Part shown: piece by piece, positions 34,129 through 42,567 of the stretch
How the letters are laid out: each line of letters opens with the position of its first letter
How positions within the stretch are numbered: the stretch's first letter is position 1
DNA from: JANNWF01 sp038205755
Lineage (GTDB): Bacteria; Pseudomonadota; Gammaproteobacteria; Xanthomonadales; Xanthomonadaceae
NCBI GenBank assembly: GCA_038205755.1
Contig: JBBRBN010000013.1
Location: forward strand, 1 to 64,000
DNA length: 64,000 nucleotides
Direction: 5' to 3'
Notes under the pieces: generated by a model
Told to the model about the DNA's origin: nothing
The model's input: the letters and a program-made list of their open reading frames with translations, nothing else
Database searches by the model: none
Program-made: the position numbers and the translations under genes

Positions 34129-37100
34129 TTGAGCACGTCGCATCTTTGTTCGTCATCGCGCCGCACCGGACGGCTCGCGCTGTGTATTGCAGTGGCGCTT
34201 ACCTGCGCGTCTGCTGGGGTTGCCGCGGCGCCAAGCACCGAGGGCCGAGCCTACGTTTTGCCGCGCGGGGTCTATCTTGATCAGGGTCCGGGACGGAGCC
34301 TGCTGCATGACTACGGCAGCTTCCAGCTTTGGCGGCTCGATGGCAGTCACGCTGCTGAAGTGCAGGCCACGTTGGGAGGCGACGTCAGGCGGTTGGACAG
34401 CGGTATCCAGTTCGAGGCCGGTGAGTTTGATCCCATCACCTATCGGCGTGCCGCTGCACTGGACGGCTTTGAGCTCGGCAAGGGCGAGGGCGTCTCGATC
34501 GAGCTGGTGCAGTTTGCCGGGCCGATCGACAGTGCCTGGCGCAACCAGCTCGACACGCTTGGAGTGAAGGTTCTCCAGTTCATTCCCAACTATGCCTATG
34601 CCGTGCTTGCGGATGCGCAGGGGCGCGCGAATCTCAGCGCGTATGCGGCTAACAGCAACGTCGTTCGAATGACTGCAGCGCTCGAGCCGGTCTACAAGCT
34701 CAACGCCAACTTGAGCCAACGTGCAGCTGCCGGGCTGAGCAACCTGCGTGACGCCGAGGTCACCGTGGTGCTGGCCAATCATGCCGGCAACGGCACCAGC
34801 AAGGCGGTCATCGAGTCGCTGGCGCGCGGCGCGCTGAAGTCGGAGTGGTGGTCGTTCGGCGAGTTCGACGCGGTGACGCTGAGCGTGCGCGAGTCCGACA
34901 TCTCGACCCTGGCCAATCTGGCTGATGTGTTCGGCGTCGAGCACCATGTTGAACCCGAGTTGCTGGACGAGGTGCAGAACCAGATCATCGCCGGAAACTT
35001 CAACGCCAACCGCAGTGGGCCGTCCGGCCCTGGGTACCTGGCCTGGTTGACCGGTCGCGGCTTTTCCAGCACGCCGGACGATTACCCAATCGTTGCGGTG
35101 GTCGACGATGGCGTTGGCAACGGCACCATCGTCAACGGCGCCGGTGATCAGACGCTGACCCGCGAGCGCGACGGCACGACAAGCCGGCTGGCGTTCTCCT
35201 TCAACTGCTCGAGCGACGGCAACGCGGCCGGCGTTGCCGGTCACGGCCACATCAACACCAGTATTGTCGGCGGCTACGACGACCGGGCGGCACTGCCGTT
35301 CACCGATCCGAACGGCTATCTGCGCGGCCAGGGCGTGAACCCGTTTGGCCGCATGGGCAACACCAAATTCTTCAACAACGCCGGCTCGGCCGGCCTCGGT
35401 AACTGCGGCGGCTCGCAGGAGTCGATGATCCGCAATCAGCACATCAACGGCGCGCGCATCTCCAGCAACTCCTGGGGTGCGTCGGTGGGCGGCGACTACA
35501 ACGCCAACGCGGCGACCTATGACGCCGGCACCCGCGATGCCAATGGCAATGTGGCCGGCCTGCAGCCGATGATTTTCCTCATTGCTGCGGGCAATTCGGG
35601 TTCGGGTGCATCGACCATTGGCTCGCCGGCCACGGCCAAGAACGTGATCACGGTTGGCGCCTCCGAGAATCAGCGGCCGACCGATGAGGGCGGCAACTGG
35701 ACAGACGGCTGCGGCGTAGGCCCGACCGGTGCTGACAGTGCAATGGATGTGATCGCCTTCTCCAGCCGCGGCCCGGCGGAAGGCGGGCGCGTCAAGCCGG
35801 AGGTGATCGCGCCGGGTACCCACATCCAGGGCACCGCCAGCACCGGTGCGGGCTACAGCGGTACCGGCGTCTGTGACCAGTTCCGGCCGCCGGGCCAAAC
35901 CGTGTTTGCGGCATCGTCGGGCACCAGCCACTCGACGCCGGCGGTTGCCGGCCTCGCGTCATTGGTTTATCGCTACGTGCAGACCCAGTTCCAGGTGGCG
36001 GAACCCAGCGCTGCGCTGGTCAAGGCCTACATGATGGCTCATCCGACTTACCTCACCGGGGAATCGGGCAACGGCAACCTGCCGACCAACGTGCAGGGTT
36101 TCGGCATGCCCAACATGGGCCTGGCATTCGATTCAACGACCAGTCGCGTGGTGCGCGACCAGCTGCCCGAGGATGCCTTCACCAATTCCGGCCAGGAGCG
36201 CGAATTTTTTCTGGTCGTGGGTGACACCTCCAAGCCGGTCCGGATCGCGATGGCCTACTCGGATGCGCCCGGCGCCGTGACCGGCAATCCGCAGGTCAAC
36301 AACCTTGACCTGATTGTCGACGCGGGCGGACAGACCTTGCTCGGCAATCGCTTCACTGGCCAATTCAGCGCCACTGGCGGCAGCGCCGACACCGCCAACA
36401 ACTACGAGGCGGTCAATCTGCCGGCCGGCACCGGCGGACTGCTGCGGGTGCGGGTGGCCGCGTTCAATATTGGCGGCGACGGCATCCCCGGCAATGCCGA
36501 CAGCACCGACCAGGATTTTTCGCTGGTTTGCAGCAATTGTGCCTTCGGCACCGCGTTCGCGCTTGCTGCCAGCCCTGGCGCTGCCACTTCCTGCGCCGGC
36601 AGCGGCGCGGCATTCAGCGTGAACGTGCTGGCGCTGGGCGGCTTCGCCGATTCGGTCAGTCTGTCATTGCCAGCGCCGCCCAGCGGCCTGGGTGCCACGT
36701 TCACCCCGAGCAGCGGCAATGCGCCGTTCACCTCGTCGTTGGGTGTCACCACGGCAGGCCTTGCGGCAGGAAGCTTCCCGCTGGTCATCCAAGGCGTGTC
36801 GGGGGACGAAACCCGCACCACGCAGGTGACGCTGGGCCACAGCACAGCATTGGCGGCGGCGCCGACTCTGGTCTCACCCGCCGGCGGCGCAGTTGACGTG
36901 GCTGTTGCGCCCACGCTGAGCTGGAATGCGGTGCCAGGGGCTCTGCAGTACGTAGTCGAACTGAGCACCACCTCGGACTTCGCAGTGATCGCTCAAACCG
37001 CCGTCGTCAGCGGTACCACCTACGCGGTGAATCCGGGTCTGTCCGGCGCCACCGGATACTTCTGGCGCGTGCGCAGCCGCAACAATTGCGGCGATGGGGC

Positions 37101-38502
37101 GAACGCCACGGTGAGAAGTTTCACCACCGTACCGGTGTTCTGCGCCACCCCGGGCACTGCCATCCCTGACAACAATGCGGTTGGCATCTCCAGCAGCATC
37201 AATGTCGCTATTGATCGACCCATCGAGGACCTGAACGTTGCCTTCGAGGCCCGCCACACCTGGATCGGAGATCTGATCGTGACGCTGACCAAGGTCGGCT
37301 CGCCGACCACGGTGCGGCTGCTGGATCGGCCGGGTCGGCCGGATGGCGGGACGACTGGCAATGGCTGCACCGGAGACAATCCCAACGTCATTCTTGATGA
37401 CGAAGCCGCCGCCGCTGCCGAAGCCAGCTGCGTCAACACCAATCCGGGCTACCCGATTGGCGGCCGCTTCCGGCCCAACGATCCTCTGCTGGCCTTTGAT
37501 AACGCGTCGTTTGCCGGCGAGTGGCGGCTCACCGTTTCTGATCTGGCTGGCGCCGATACGGGCTTTCTGGACCGCTGGTGCCTGGAGCCAACCTTGGGTA
37601 CCAATGCCACCTTCCTGATCCGCAACGACAGCTTCAGCGTCAGCGAAGACGCGGTGTTGACCCGCACCGCCGCCAACGGCGTGCTGGCCAACGACATCGG
37701 ACAGAATCTGGTGGCGACGCTTGGCAGCACGACCAGCGAGGGTGCGCTGGCGTTCAATGCCAACGGCAGTTTTGTCTACACGCCAGCGAATGACTACTGC
37801 GGCTCCGACAGCTTCACCTACTCGGCCACCGACGGCATGGAGATCGGTGAGGCGGTCGCGACGATCAACGTGGTCTGCGTCAACGATGCGCCGGTTGCAG
37901 TGAGCGACAGCTACAGCGGTACCGAGGGGCAGAGTTTGGTGGTGACCGCGGTATTCGGTGTGCTCTCCAATGACACGGATATCGACAGCGCCAGCCTCAC
38001 GGCCGTGCAGTTCAGCGCGCCCGCCAGCGGCACGCTGACCTTGGCCAGCAATGGCGGCTTTACCTACCTGCCCAACCCGCTGTTCTGCGGCGCGGACAGC
38101 TTCCAGTACCGGGCGTTCGACGGCGCCAACCATTCCCAGCCGGCGACCGTGGCGATCACCTTGAGCTGCGTCAACGATCCGCCGGTGGTTGCCAATCAGA
38201 CCTTCCGCGCCCGCGTTGATGCGGTCAACGGCGCGACGGTGGGGACGATCCTGGCGAGTGATCCGGACCAGGGCGACTCGGTGGCCAGCTTCACCGTGAC
38301 CGGCGGCAGCGGTCAGGCGGTGTTTGCGGTCAATGCCACTACCGGCGTGATCACCGTCAGCAACGCCGCGGCGCTGGTCGTTGATACCAGCTTGACCCTG
38401 CAGGTAAATGTCGCCGACACCAACGGCGCAGTTCGTAGCGCCACCATGACGATTGCGGTGGTCGGAAACGCCATCTTCAGGCATGGCTTTGAGCCGCAGT
38501 AG
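34129..38502 (+). CDS. secreted multidomain subtilase (S8 serine protease)
   Basis: A 1457-residue exported protease. Signal peptide (residues 1-32, hydrophobic LALCIAVALTCASAGVAAA). Peptidase S8 domain with Asp326 (VAVVDDGVGN), His372 (AGHGHINTS), oxyanion Asn489 (AAGNSG) and Ser600 (GTSHSTPAVAG). A P/homoB-like domain follows (about 1004-1150), then two cadherin/Ig-like tandem repeats (from about 1166, NDSFSVSEDAVLTR and NDAPVAVSDSYSG) and a cadherin-like module. It ends NAIFRHGFEPQ, a GFE-type ending seen on many Xanthomonadales secreted proteins, possibly an anchoring or sorting tag. TTG at 34129 has TGAGGG eight bases upstream; GTG 34120 overlaps that site. Confidence 0.9.
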   Translation: MSTSHLCSSSRRTGRLALCIAVALTCASAGVAAAPSTEGRAYVLPRGVYLDQGPGRSLLHDYGSFQLWRLDGSHAAEVQATLGGDVRRLDSGIQFEAGEFDPITYRRAAALDGFELGKGEGVSIELVQFAGPIDSAWRNQLDTLGVKVLQFIPNYAYAVLADAQGRANLSAYAANSNVVRMTAALEPVYKLNANLSQRAAAGLSNLRDAEVTVVLANHAGNGTSKAVIESLARGALKSEWWSFGEFDAVTLSVRESDISTLANLADVFGVEHHVEPELLDEVQNQIIAGNFNANRSGPSGPGYLAWLTGRGFSSTPDDYPIVAVVDDGVGNGTIVNGAGDQTLTRERDGTTSRLAFSFNCSSDGNAAGVAGHGHINTSIVGGYDDRAALPFTDPNGYLRGQGVNPFGRMGNTKFFNNAGSAGLGNCGGSQESMIRNQHINGARISSNSWGASVGGDYNANAATYDAGTRDANGNVAGLQPMIFLIAAGNSGSGASTIGSPATAKNVITVGASENQRPTDEGGNWTDGCGVGPTGADSAMDVIAFSSRGPAEGGRVKPEVIAPGTHIQGTASTGAGYSGTGVCDQFRPPGQTVFAASSGTSHSTPAVAGLASLVYRYVQTQFQVAEPSAALVKAYMMAHPTYLTGESGNGNLPTNVQGFGMPNMGLAFDSTTSRVVRDQLPEDAFTNSGQEREFFLVVGDTSKPVRIAMAYSDAPGAVTGNPQVNNLDLIVDAGGQTLLGNRFTGQFSATGGSADTANNYEAVNLPAGTGGLLRVRVAAFNIGGDGIPGNADSTDQDFSLVCSNCAFGTAFALAASPGAATSCAGSGAAFSVNVLALGGFADSVSLSLPAPPSGLGATFTPSSGNAPFTSSLGVTTAGLAAGSFPLVIQGVSGDETRTTQVTLGHSTALAAAPTLVSPAGGAVDVAVAPTLSWNAVPGALQYVVELSTTSDFAVIAQTAVVSGTTYAVNPGLSGATGYFWRVRSRNNCGDGANATVRSFTTVPVFCATPGTAIPDNNAVGISSSINVAIDRPIEDLNVAFEARHTWIGDLIVTLTKVGSPTTVRLLDRPGRPDGGTTGNGCTGDNPNVILDDEAAAAAEASCVNTNPGYPIGGRFRPNDPLLAFDNASFAGEWRLTVSDLAGADTGFLDRWCLEPTLGTNATFLIRNDSFSVSEDAVLTRTAANGVLANDIGQNLVATLGSTTSEGALAFNANGSFVYTPANDYCGSDSFTYSATDGMEIGEAVATINVVCVNDAPVAVSDSYSGTEGQSLVVTAVFGVLSNDTDIDSASLTAVQFSAPASGTLTLASNGGFTYLPNPLFCGADSFQYRAFDGANHSQPATVAITLSCVNDPPVVANQTFRARVDAVNGATVGTILASDPDQGDSVASFTVTGGSGQAVFAVNATTGVITVSNAAALVVDTSLTLQVNVADTNGAVRSATMTIAVVGNAIFRHGFEPQ

Positions 38503-38534
38503 CGGCGGGCAGAATCTGCAACAGCGATGAGACG

Positions 38535-38563
38535 GAGGGCGGCGCGAGCCGCCCTCTGCTTTT
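38535..38563. terminator. intrinsic terminator after subtilase gene
   Basis: A nine-base-pair GC-rich stem GAGGGCGGC-GCGA-GCCGCCCTC followed by TGCTTTT. It lies 32 bases after the subtilase stop and in the convergent gap with the GntR gene, so it likely ends the rightward transcript and may also act on the leftward one. Confidence 0.75.
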
Positions 38564-38612
38564 GCCGCCCTTGAAGCGCTGGCGCCCGCTGCATCCGCAG
38601 GGACGGGTGCCG

Positions 38613-39359
38613 TCAACCGCGGCCGCTGCGTCGCACCAGCACCATCCGGTAGGCAAATCGGCCCGCGGGATGCAGGCTGACGGCGAATGCGGCGACGCGG
38701 CCGGCGGCGTCGCGGTAGTGCCGCTGCACGCGCATGGCGGGCGAGTTTGGCGGTACGTCCAACGCGCTGGCCTGAGCCGGTGAGAACACGGCGGCGTCAA
38801 ACACCTGTTCGACCCGCGACAGTTTGGATGGATCGAGCAAGCGGGCAATCGTGCGTGCGGCCGATTCGCAGTCGAGCAGACGCTCCATTGGCAGTCCACG
38901 GGTCACCGGAATTGCCACTTCGGTGACGGCGACCGGCACGTGCGAAGGCTCCTCGAAGCGGACTGCATTGATGCGCAGGATGCTGCAGCCGGCGGCAATC
39001 CCAAGCTGCAGCGCGATGTCCGGGGCGGCCTCGCCGCGCTCGCTTTGCAGCACGTCGAGGCGCGTCTCGATACCGTATTGCAGAAGATCCTCGATATTGT
39101 CCACGTCGTGCTGATAGCGCAGCCCCGAGCGCGAAGTCAGCACCCGAGTGCCGGCGCCGGCGCGCCGGCTGACCAGCCCGGCATTGATCAACTGGGTGAG
39201 CGCCGCGCGGGCGGTGTGCCGGCTCACGTCAAAGTGGGCGCAGATCTCAAGCTCGGTGGGCAGCAGTGCACCGACCGGAAATTCGCCGCCGGCTATGCGG
39301 GCGGAAAAATGCTCGGCGAGCTCAATGTAGCGAGGTTTGCTCTTGCGCGGAATGCTCAT
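38613..39359 (-). CDS. GntR/HutC family transcriptional regulator
   Basis: A 248-residue regulator. The winged-helix DNA-binding domain occupies residues 8-70 (YIELAEHFSARIAGGEFPVGALLPTELEICAHFDVSRHTARAALTQLINAGLVSRR). A UTRA/chorismate-lyase-like ligand domain follows (about 95-240, ILRINAVRFEEPSHVPVAVTEVAIP and RVQRHYRDAAGRVAAFAVSLHPAGRFAYRM). ATG 39359 begins at the family start; the longer open frame upstream is Arg-rich and unlike this family. It is divergent from the DPP-like gene across 634 bp. The ligand and target genes are unknown. Confidence 0.88.
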   Translation of the reverse strand: MSIPRKSKPRYIELAEHFSARIAGGEFPVGALLPTELEICAHFDVSRHTARAALTQLINAGLVSRRAGAGTRVLTSRSGLRYQHDVDNIEDLLQYGIETRLDVLQSERGEAAPDIALQLGIAAGCSILRINAVRFEEPSHVPVAVTEVAIPVTRGLPMERLLDCESAARTIARLLDPSKLSRVEQVFDAAVFSPAQASALDVPPNSPAMRVQRHYRDAAGRVAAFAVSLHPAGRFAYRMVLVRRSGRG

Positions 39360-39993
39360 GGCCGGGTGCGCCTGCGGTGAGTGGATCCGGGTTCTGGACC
39401 TGGAGCGGCGTGATTCGGAATGGCGGGCACTGCGAAGTACAGTCAGGTTTCTGCGTAACAACGATGCGCGCATCTTCGCGTGCGGTTCAAGCGGTTGCCG
39501 CACACAACAGAAGCGGCGCAGGGAGCGATGCCGTGCTGCGCGCCTCGCCGCTGCACGTCGCTCGCAGCGACGGCTGGCCGTGGCCATGTCGGCAGTTCGT
39601 CGAATCGGCCATCATGATGGCCCCGCGGTGTCATGGCCAATCCGCGGCGGCTGTCGGCCACGCCGGTTGCGTATCGGCGCGCGCCGCCGCGGCTTGGCGC
39701 CGATAGCGCTGAGGTGCTGGCTGAGGTGCGGGCATGCAGCCGGCGGAGATCGCCGCGCTGCGCGCGGCCGGGGTGCTCGGCGGGCCGAGCGAGTGATCGT
39801 CAGCGGCGCGCGCCGTTGGACGCGCCGCTGCTGCGCAGCGCGATCACCCTTCGAAGCGCCCGCAGCCGCAGAATCACGCGGCCGGAAGCGCCGGTCCAGC
39901 GTCGTTCGGTTGCAGTGCGATTGCCGCCAGCGCCGCGAGGCGCGATGCTCCACCCACCGGCCCGCACCCGCCCGCCACCCATGAGGCATCGCC
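39360..39993. other. 634-bp divergent intergenic region
   Basis: Between the GntR regulator (-) and the dipeptidyl peptidase IV-like gene (+). It should hold both promoters and the GntR operator. Several long open frames exist only because the DNA is very GC-rich; their translations are Arg/Ala-rich without family features, so none is called. A short inverted repeat near 39667-39712 (CGGCGCGCGCCGCCG) is visible. Confidence 0.5.
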
Positions 39994-42273
39994 TTGATTC
40001 GTTCGCCCCTCCTTTTCGCACTGGTTCTGGCACTTGCCCCAATGACCCTCCTCGCCAGCGCTGCCACGGCGCCGCAGAAGTTGACCCTCGAAGCCATCAC
40101 CGGCGACGCACCGCTGTCTGGCCCGACCCTGCTGCAGCCAAAGGTCTCGCCGGACGGAGCGCGGGTCACCTTTCTGCGCGGCAAGGATGACAATCGCTTC
40201 CAGCTTGATTTGTGGGAGTACCACGTTGCCTCCGGTGAAACCCGTCTGCTGGTTGATTCGCAGGTCGTTCTGCCCGGTGTCGAGGTGCTGTCGGATGAGG
40301 AGAAGGCGCGTCGCGAGCGCCAGCGGATCGCCGCGCTGTCGGGCATCGTCAGCTACCAGTGGGCGCCGGACGGCCAGCGACTGCTGTTTCCGCTGGGCGG
40401 CGAGCTGTATCTGTACGACCTGGCGCAGCCGGCCGCCCGTGCGGTGCGCAAGCTGACCCATGGCGGCGGTTTTGCAACTGACCCCAAGGTGTCTCCCGAG
40501 GGCGGCTTTGTCAGCTTTGTGCGAGCCCGCAACCTGTGGCTGATCGATCTGGCTGACGGACGCGAACACGCGCTGACCAGCGACGGTTCCGACACCGTTG
40601 GCAACGGCGTTGCGGAGTTCGTCGCCGATGAGGAGATGGATCGGCACACCGGCTACTGGTGGGCGCCGGACGACTCGGCGATCGCCTTCGCCCGCATCGA
40701 TGAAAGCTCCGTCCCGGTGCGTCAGCGCTTCGAGATTCACGCTGATCGCACCGATGTCGTGGCGCAGCGCTATCCGGCCGCTGGCGAACCGAACGTCACT
40801 ATCAGGCTGGGCGTCATTGCGCTGGGCGGCCTCGCCAAGCGGGAGCGCGATGCCAACAGCATGTCGGTGCAGTGGCTGGACCTGGGTGAAAACCCCGACA
40901 TCTACCTGGCACGGGTGGACTGGATCGATGGTCGGCGCCTGAGCTTCCAGCGCCAGAGCCGCGATCAGCGCCGGCTCGATCTGATCGAGGTGGATTTGCC
41001 CAGCGCCAGCCAGCGTCAGCTGCTCGTTGAACGCAGCGCCACCTGGATCGACCTGCACGACAATCTGCGCTTCCTCCAGGATGGCGGCTTCCTGTGGACG
41101 TCGGCGCGCGACGGCTACGCCCATCTGTATCGCTATTCGGCGGACGGCAAAGCGACCCAGCTCACGCGCGGAGAGTGGATGCTGGAGAGCCTGCTGGCGT
41201 TGGACGAAGCGGCCGGCACGCTGTGGTTCAGCGCCACGCTGGACTCTCCGCTGCAGCGGAACATCTATTCGCTGTCGCTGGCCGGTGGCGAACCGGTGCG
41301 CCTCAGCCTGACGCCCGGCTGGCACGACGCCAGCTTCAGCGACAACGCCCGCGTCTATGTCGACAGCTGGTCGAACCCGCAGACGCCGCCGCAGATCGCG
41401 CTGTACCGCGCCTCCGGCGAGAAGGTCGCCACCCTGCTGCGCAATGCGCTCGATGATCCTGAGCACCCCTATGCGGCATTCCGCGCGGCGCACCTGCCGA
41501 CCGAGTTCGGGACGCTGCCAGCGGCCGATGGCACGCCGCTGCACTACAGCCTGATCAAGCCGTCTGGCTTTGACCCGGACAAAACCTATCCGGTGGTCAG
41601 CTACGTCTACGGCGGGCCGGCTGCCCAGACCGTGCAGTACGCCTGGCTTGGCCGCGGCGATCACTTCTTCAACCAGTATCTGGCGCAACAGGGCTATCTG
41701 GTCTTCTCGCTCGACAATCGCGGCACGCCCCGCCGCGGAGTGGCCTTCAGCAGCGCGCTGTTCCGGCAGCAGGGCAAGGTCGAAGTGGAAGACCAGGCGC
41801 TCGGCGTGCGCTGGCTGGCGTCACAGCCGTGGGTGGATGCCTCGCGCATCGGCGTGCACGGCTGGTCCAACGGCGGCTACATCACGCTGATGCTGCTGGC
41901 TCAGCGCAGCGACCTGTACGCGTGTGGTGCGGCCGGTGCGCCGGTGACCGACTGGGCGCTGTACGACACCCACTACACCGAACGCTTCATGGATCACCCG
42001 CAGGCCAATCCGCAGGGCTACGCCGCGTCCAGCGTGTTTTCGCATCTGGATGGTCTCTCGTCGCGGCTGCTGCTGATTCACGGCATGGCCGACGACAACG
42101 TGCTGTTTGCCAACACCACCCGGCTGATGAGCGCACTGCAGCAGGCGCTGAAACCGTTCGAACTGATGACCTATCCGGGCGCCAAGCACGGCCTGCAGAA
42201 GCGTGACGCGCTGCATCGCTACCGTCTAACCGAGGCCTTCTTTGGCCGCTGTCTGGGCCGCCCGACCGGCTGA
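39994..42273 (+). CDS. dipeptidyl peptidase IV-like S9 serine peptidase, exported
   Basis: A 759-residue prolyl-oligopeptidase-clan enzyme with signal peptide (1-23). Residues about 40-500 form a beta-propeller (repeated DG...L/F...W blades, e.g. YQWAPDGQRLLFPLGGELYLYD and GYWWAPDDSAIAFARIDES). The C-terminal hydrolase domain has Ser625 in GWSNGGYITL, Asp700/701 in HGMADDNVLF and His732 in GAKHGL. The EE motif (VADEEMDRHTGYWW, near 208-215) of DPP IV is present, fitting an exo-dipeptidase cutting after Pro/Ala. The usual GWSYGG Tyr is Asn here. TTG start at 39994 follows GAGG at 39982. Confidence 0.9.
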   Translation: MIRSPLLFALVLALAPMTLLASAATAPQKLTLEAITGDAPLSGPTLLQPKVSPDGARVTFLRGKDDNRFQLDLWEYHVASGETRLLVDSQVVLPGVEVLSDEEKARRERQRIAALSGIVSYQWAPDGQRLLFPLGGELYLYDLAQPAARAVRKLTHGGGFATDPKVSPEGGFVSFVRARNLWLIDLADGREHALTSDGSDTVGNGVAEFVADEEMDRHTGYWWAPDDSAIAFARIDESSVPVRQRFEIHADRTDVVAQRYPAAGEPNVTIRLGVIALGGLAKRERDANSMSVQWLDLGENPDIYLARVDWIDGRRLSFQRQSRDQRRLDLIEVDLPSASQRQLLVERSATWIDLHDNLRFLQDGGFLWTSARDGYAHLYRYSADGKATQLTRGEWMLESLLALDEAAGTLWFSATLDSPLQRNIYSLSLAGGEPVRLSLTPGWHDASFSDNARVYVDSWSNPQTPPQIALYRASGEKVATLLRNALDDPEHPYAAFRAAHLPTEFGTLPAADGTPLHYSLIKPSGFDPDKTYPVVSYVYGGPAAQTVQYAWLGRGDHFFNQYLAQQGYLVFSLDNRGTPRRGVAFSSALFRQQGKVEVEDQALGVRWLASQPWVDASRIGVHGWSNGGYITLMLLAQRSDLYACGAAGAPVTDWALYDTHYTERFMDHPQANPQGYAASSVFSHLDGLSSRLLLIHGMADDNVLFANTTRLMSALQQALKPFELMTYPGAKHGLQKRDALHRYRLTEAFFGRCLGRPTG

Positions 42274-42329
42274 CATCCGCTGCCGTCGGCGTCGGGATTT
42301 TGCGGTCTGCGGCCAACGATCAGCGCATT

Positions 42330-42560
42330 GGTAGAGCGGAGCCTGCTCGGCTAAGCCTGGGTCGTTGCGCAACCGCCAAGGGGCAGCCGAGCACGCTCGG
42401 CTGTACGGTTACTCCTGAGGATCGAGGCGTCGCGAGGTTCGAAGCCGCCGCGAGATGCGCGAACGTCGCAACGCGCAAGGCTTTCATGGAGCGGAGCTTG
42501 CTGCGCTGAAGCCTGGCACGGTGCGGAATCCGCGGGCGGGCGCCGCGGCGCCCGCCGGCG
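42330..42560 (+). repeat. GC-rich hairpin repeat block
   Basis: Non-coding block between the DPP-like gene and the endonuclease gene. It holds TAGAGCGGAGCCTGCTCGGCT, a hairpin GCCGAGCACGCTCGGC near 42390-42405, and GAGCGGAGCTTGCTGCGCTGAAGCC near 42484-42510, followed by a GCGGGCGCCGCGGCGCCCGC palindrome near 42535. These are the same type as the hairpin cluster at 18021-18093. It probably terminates or stabilises the flanking transcripts. Confidence 0.6.
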
Positions 42561-42567
42561 GTGAACA

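Noticed and set aside
39337..39984. Arg-rich protein upstream of the DPP-like gene
   Set aside because: It overlaps the GntR start; composition is typical of non-coding GC-rich frames.
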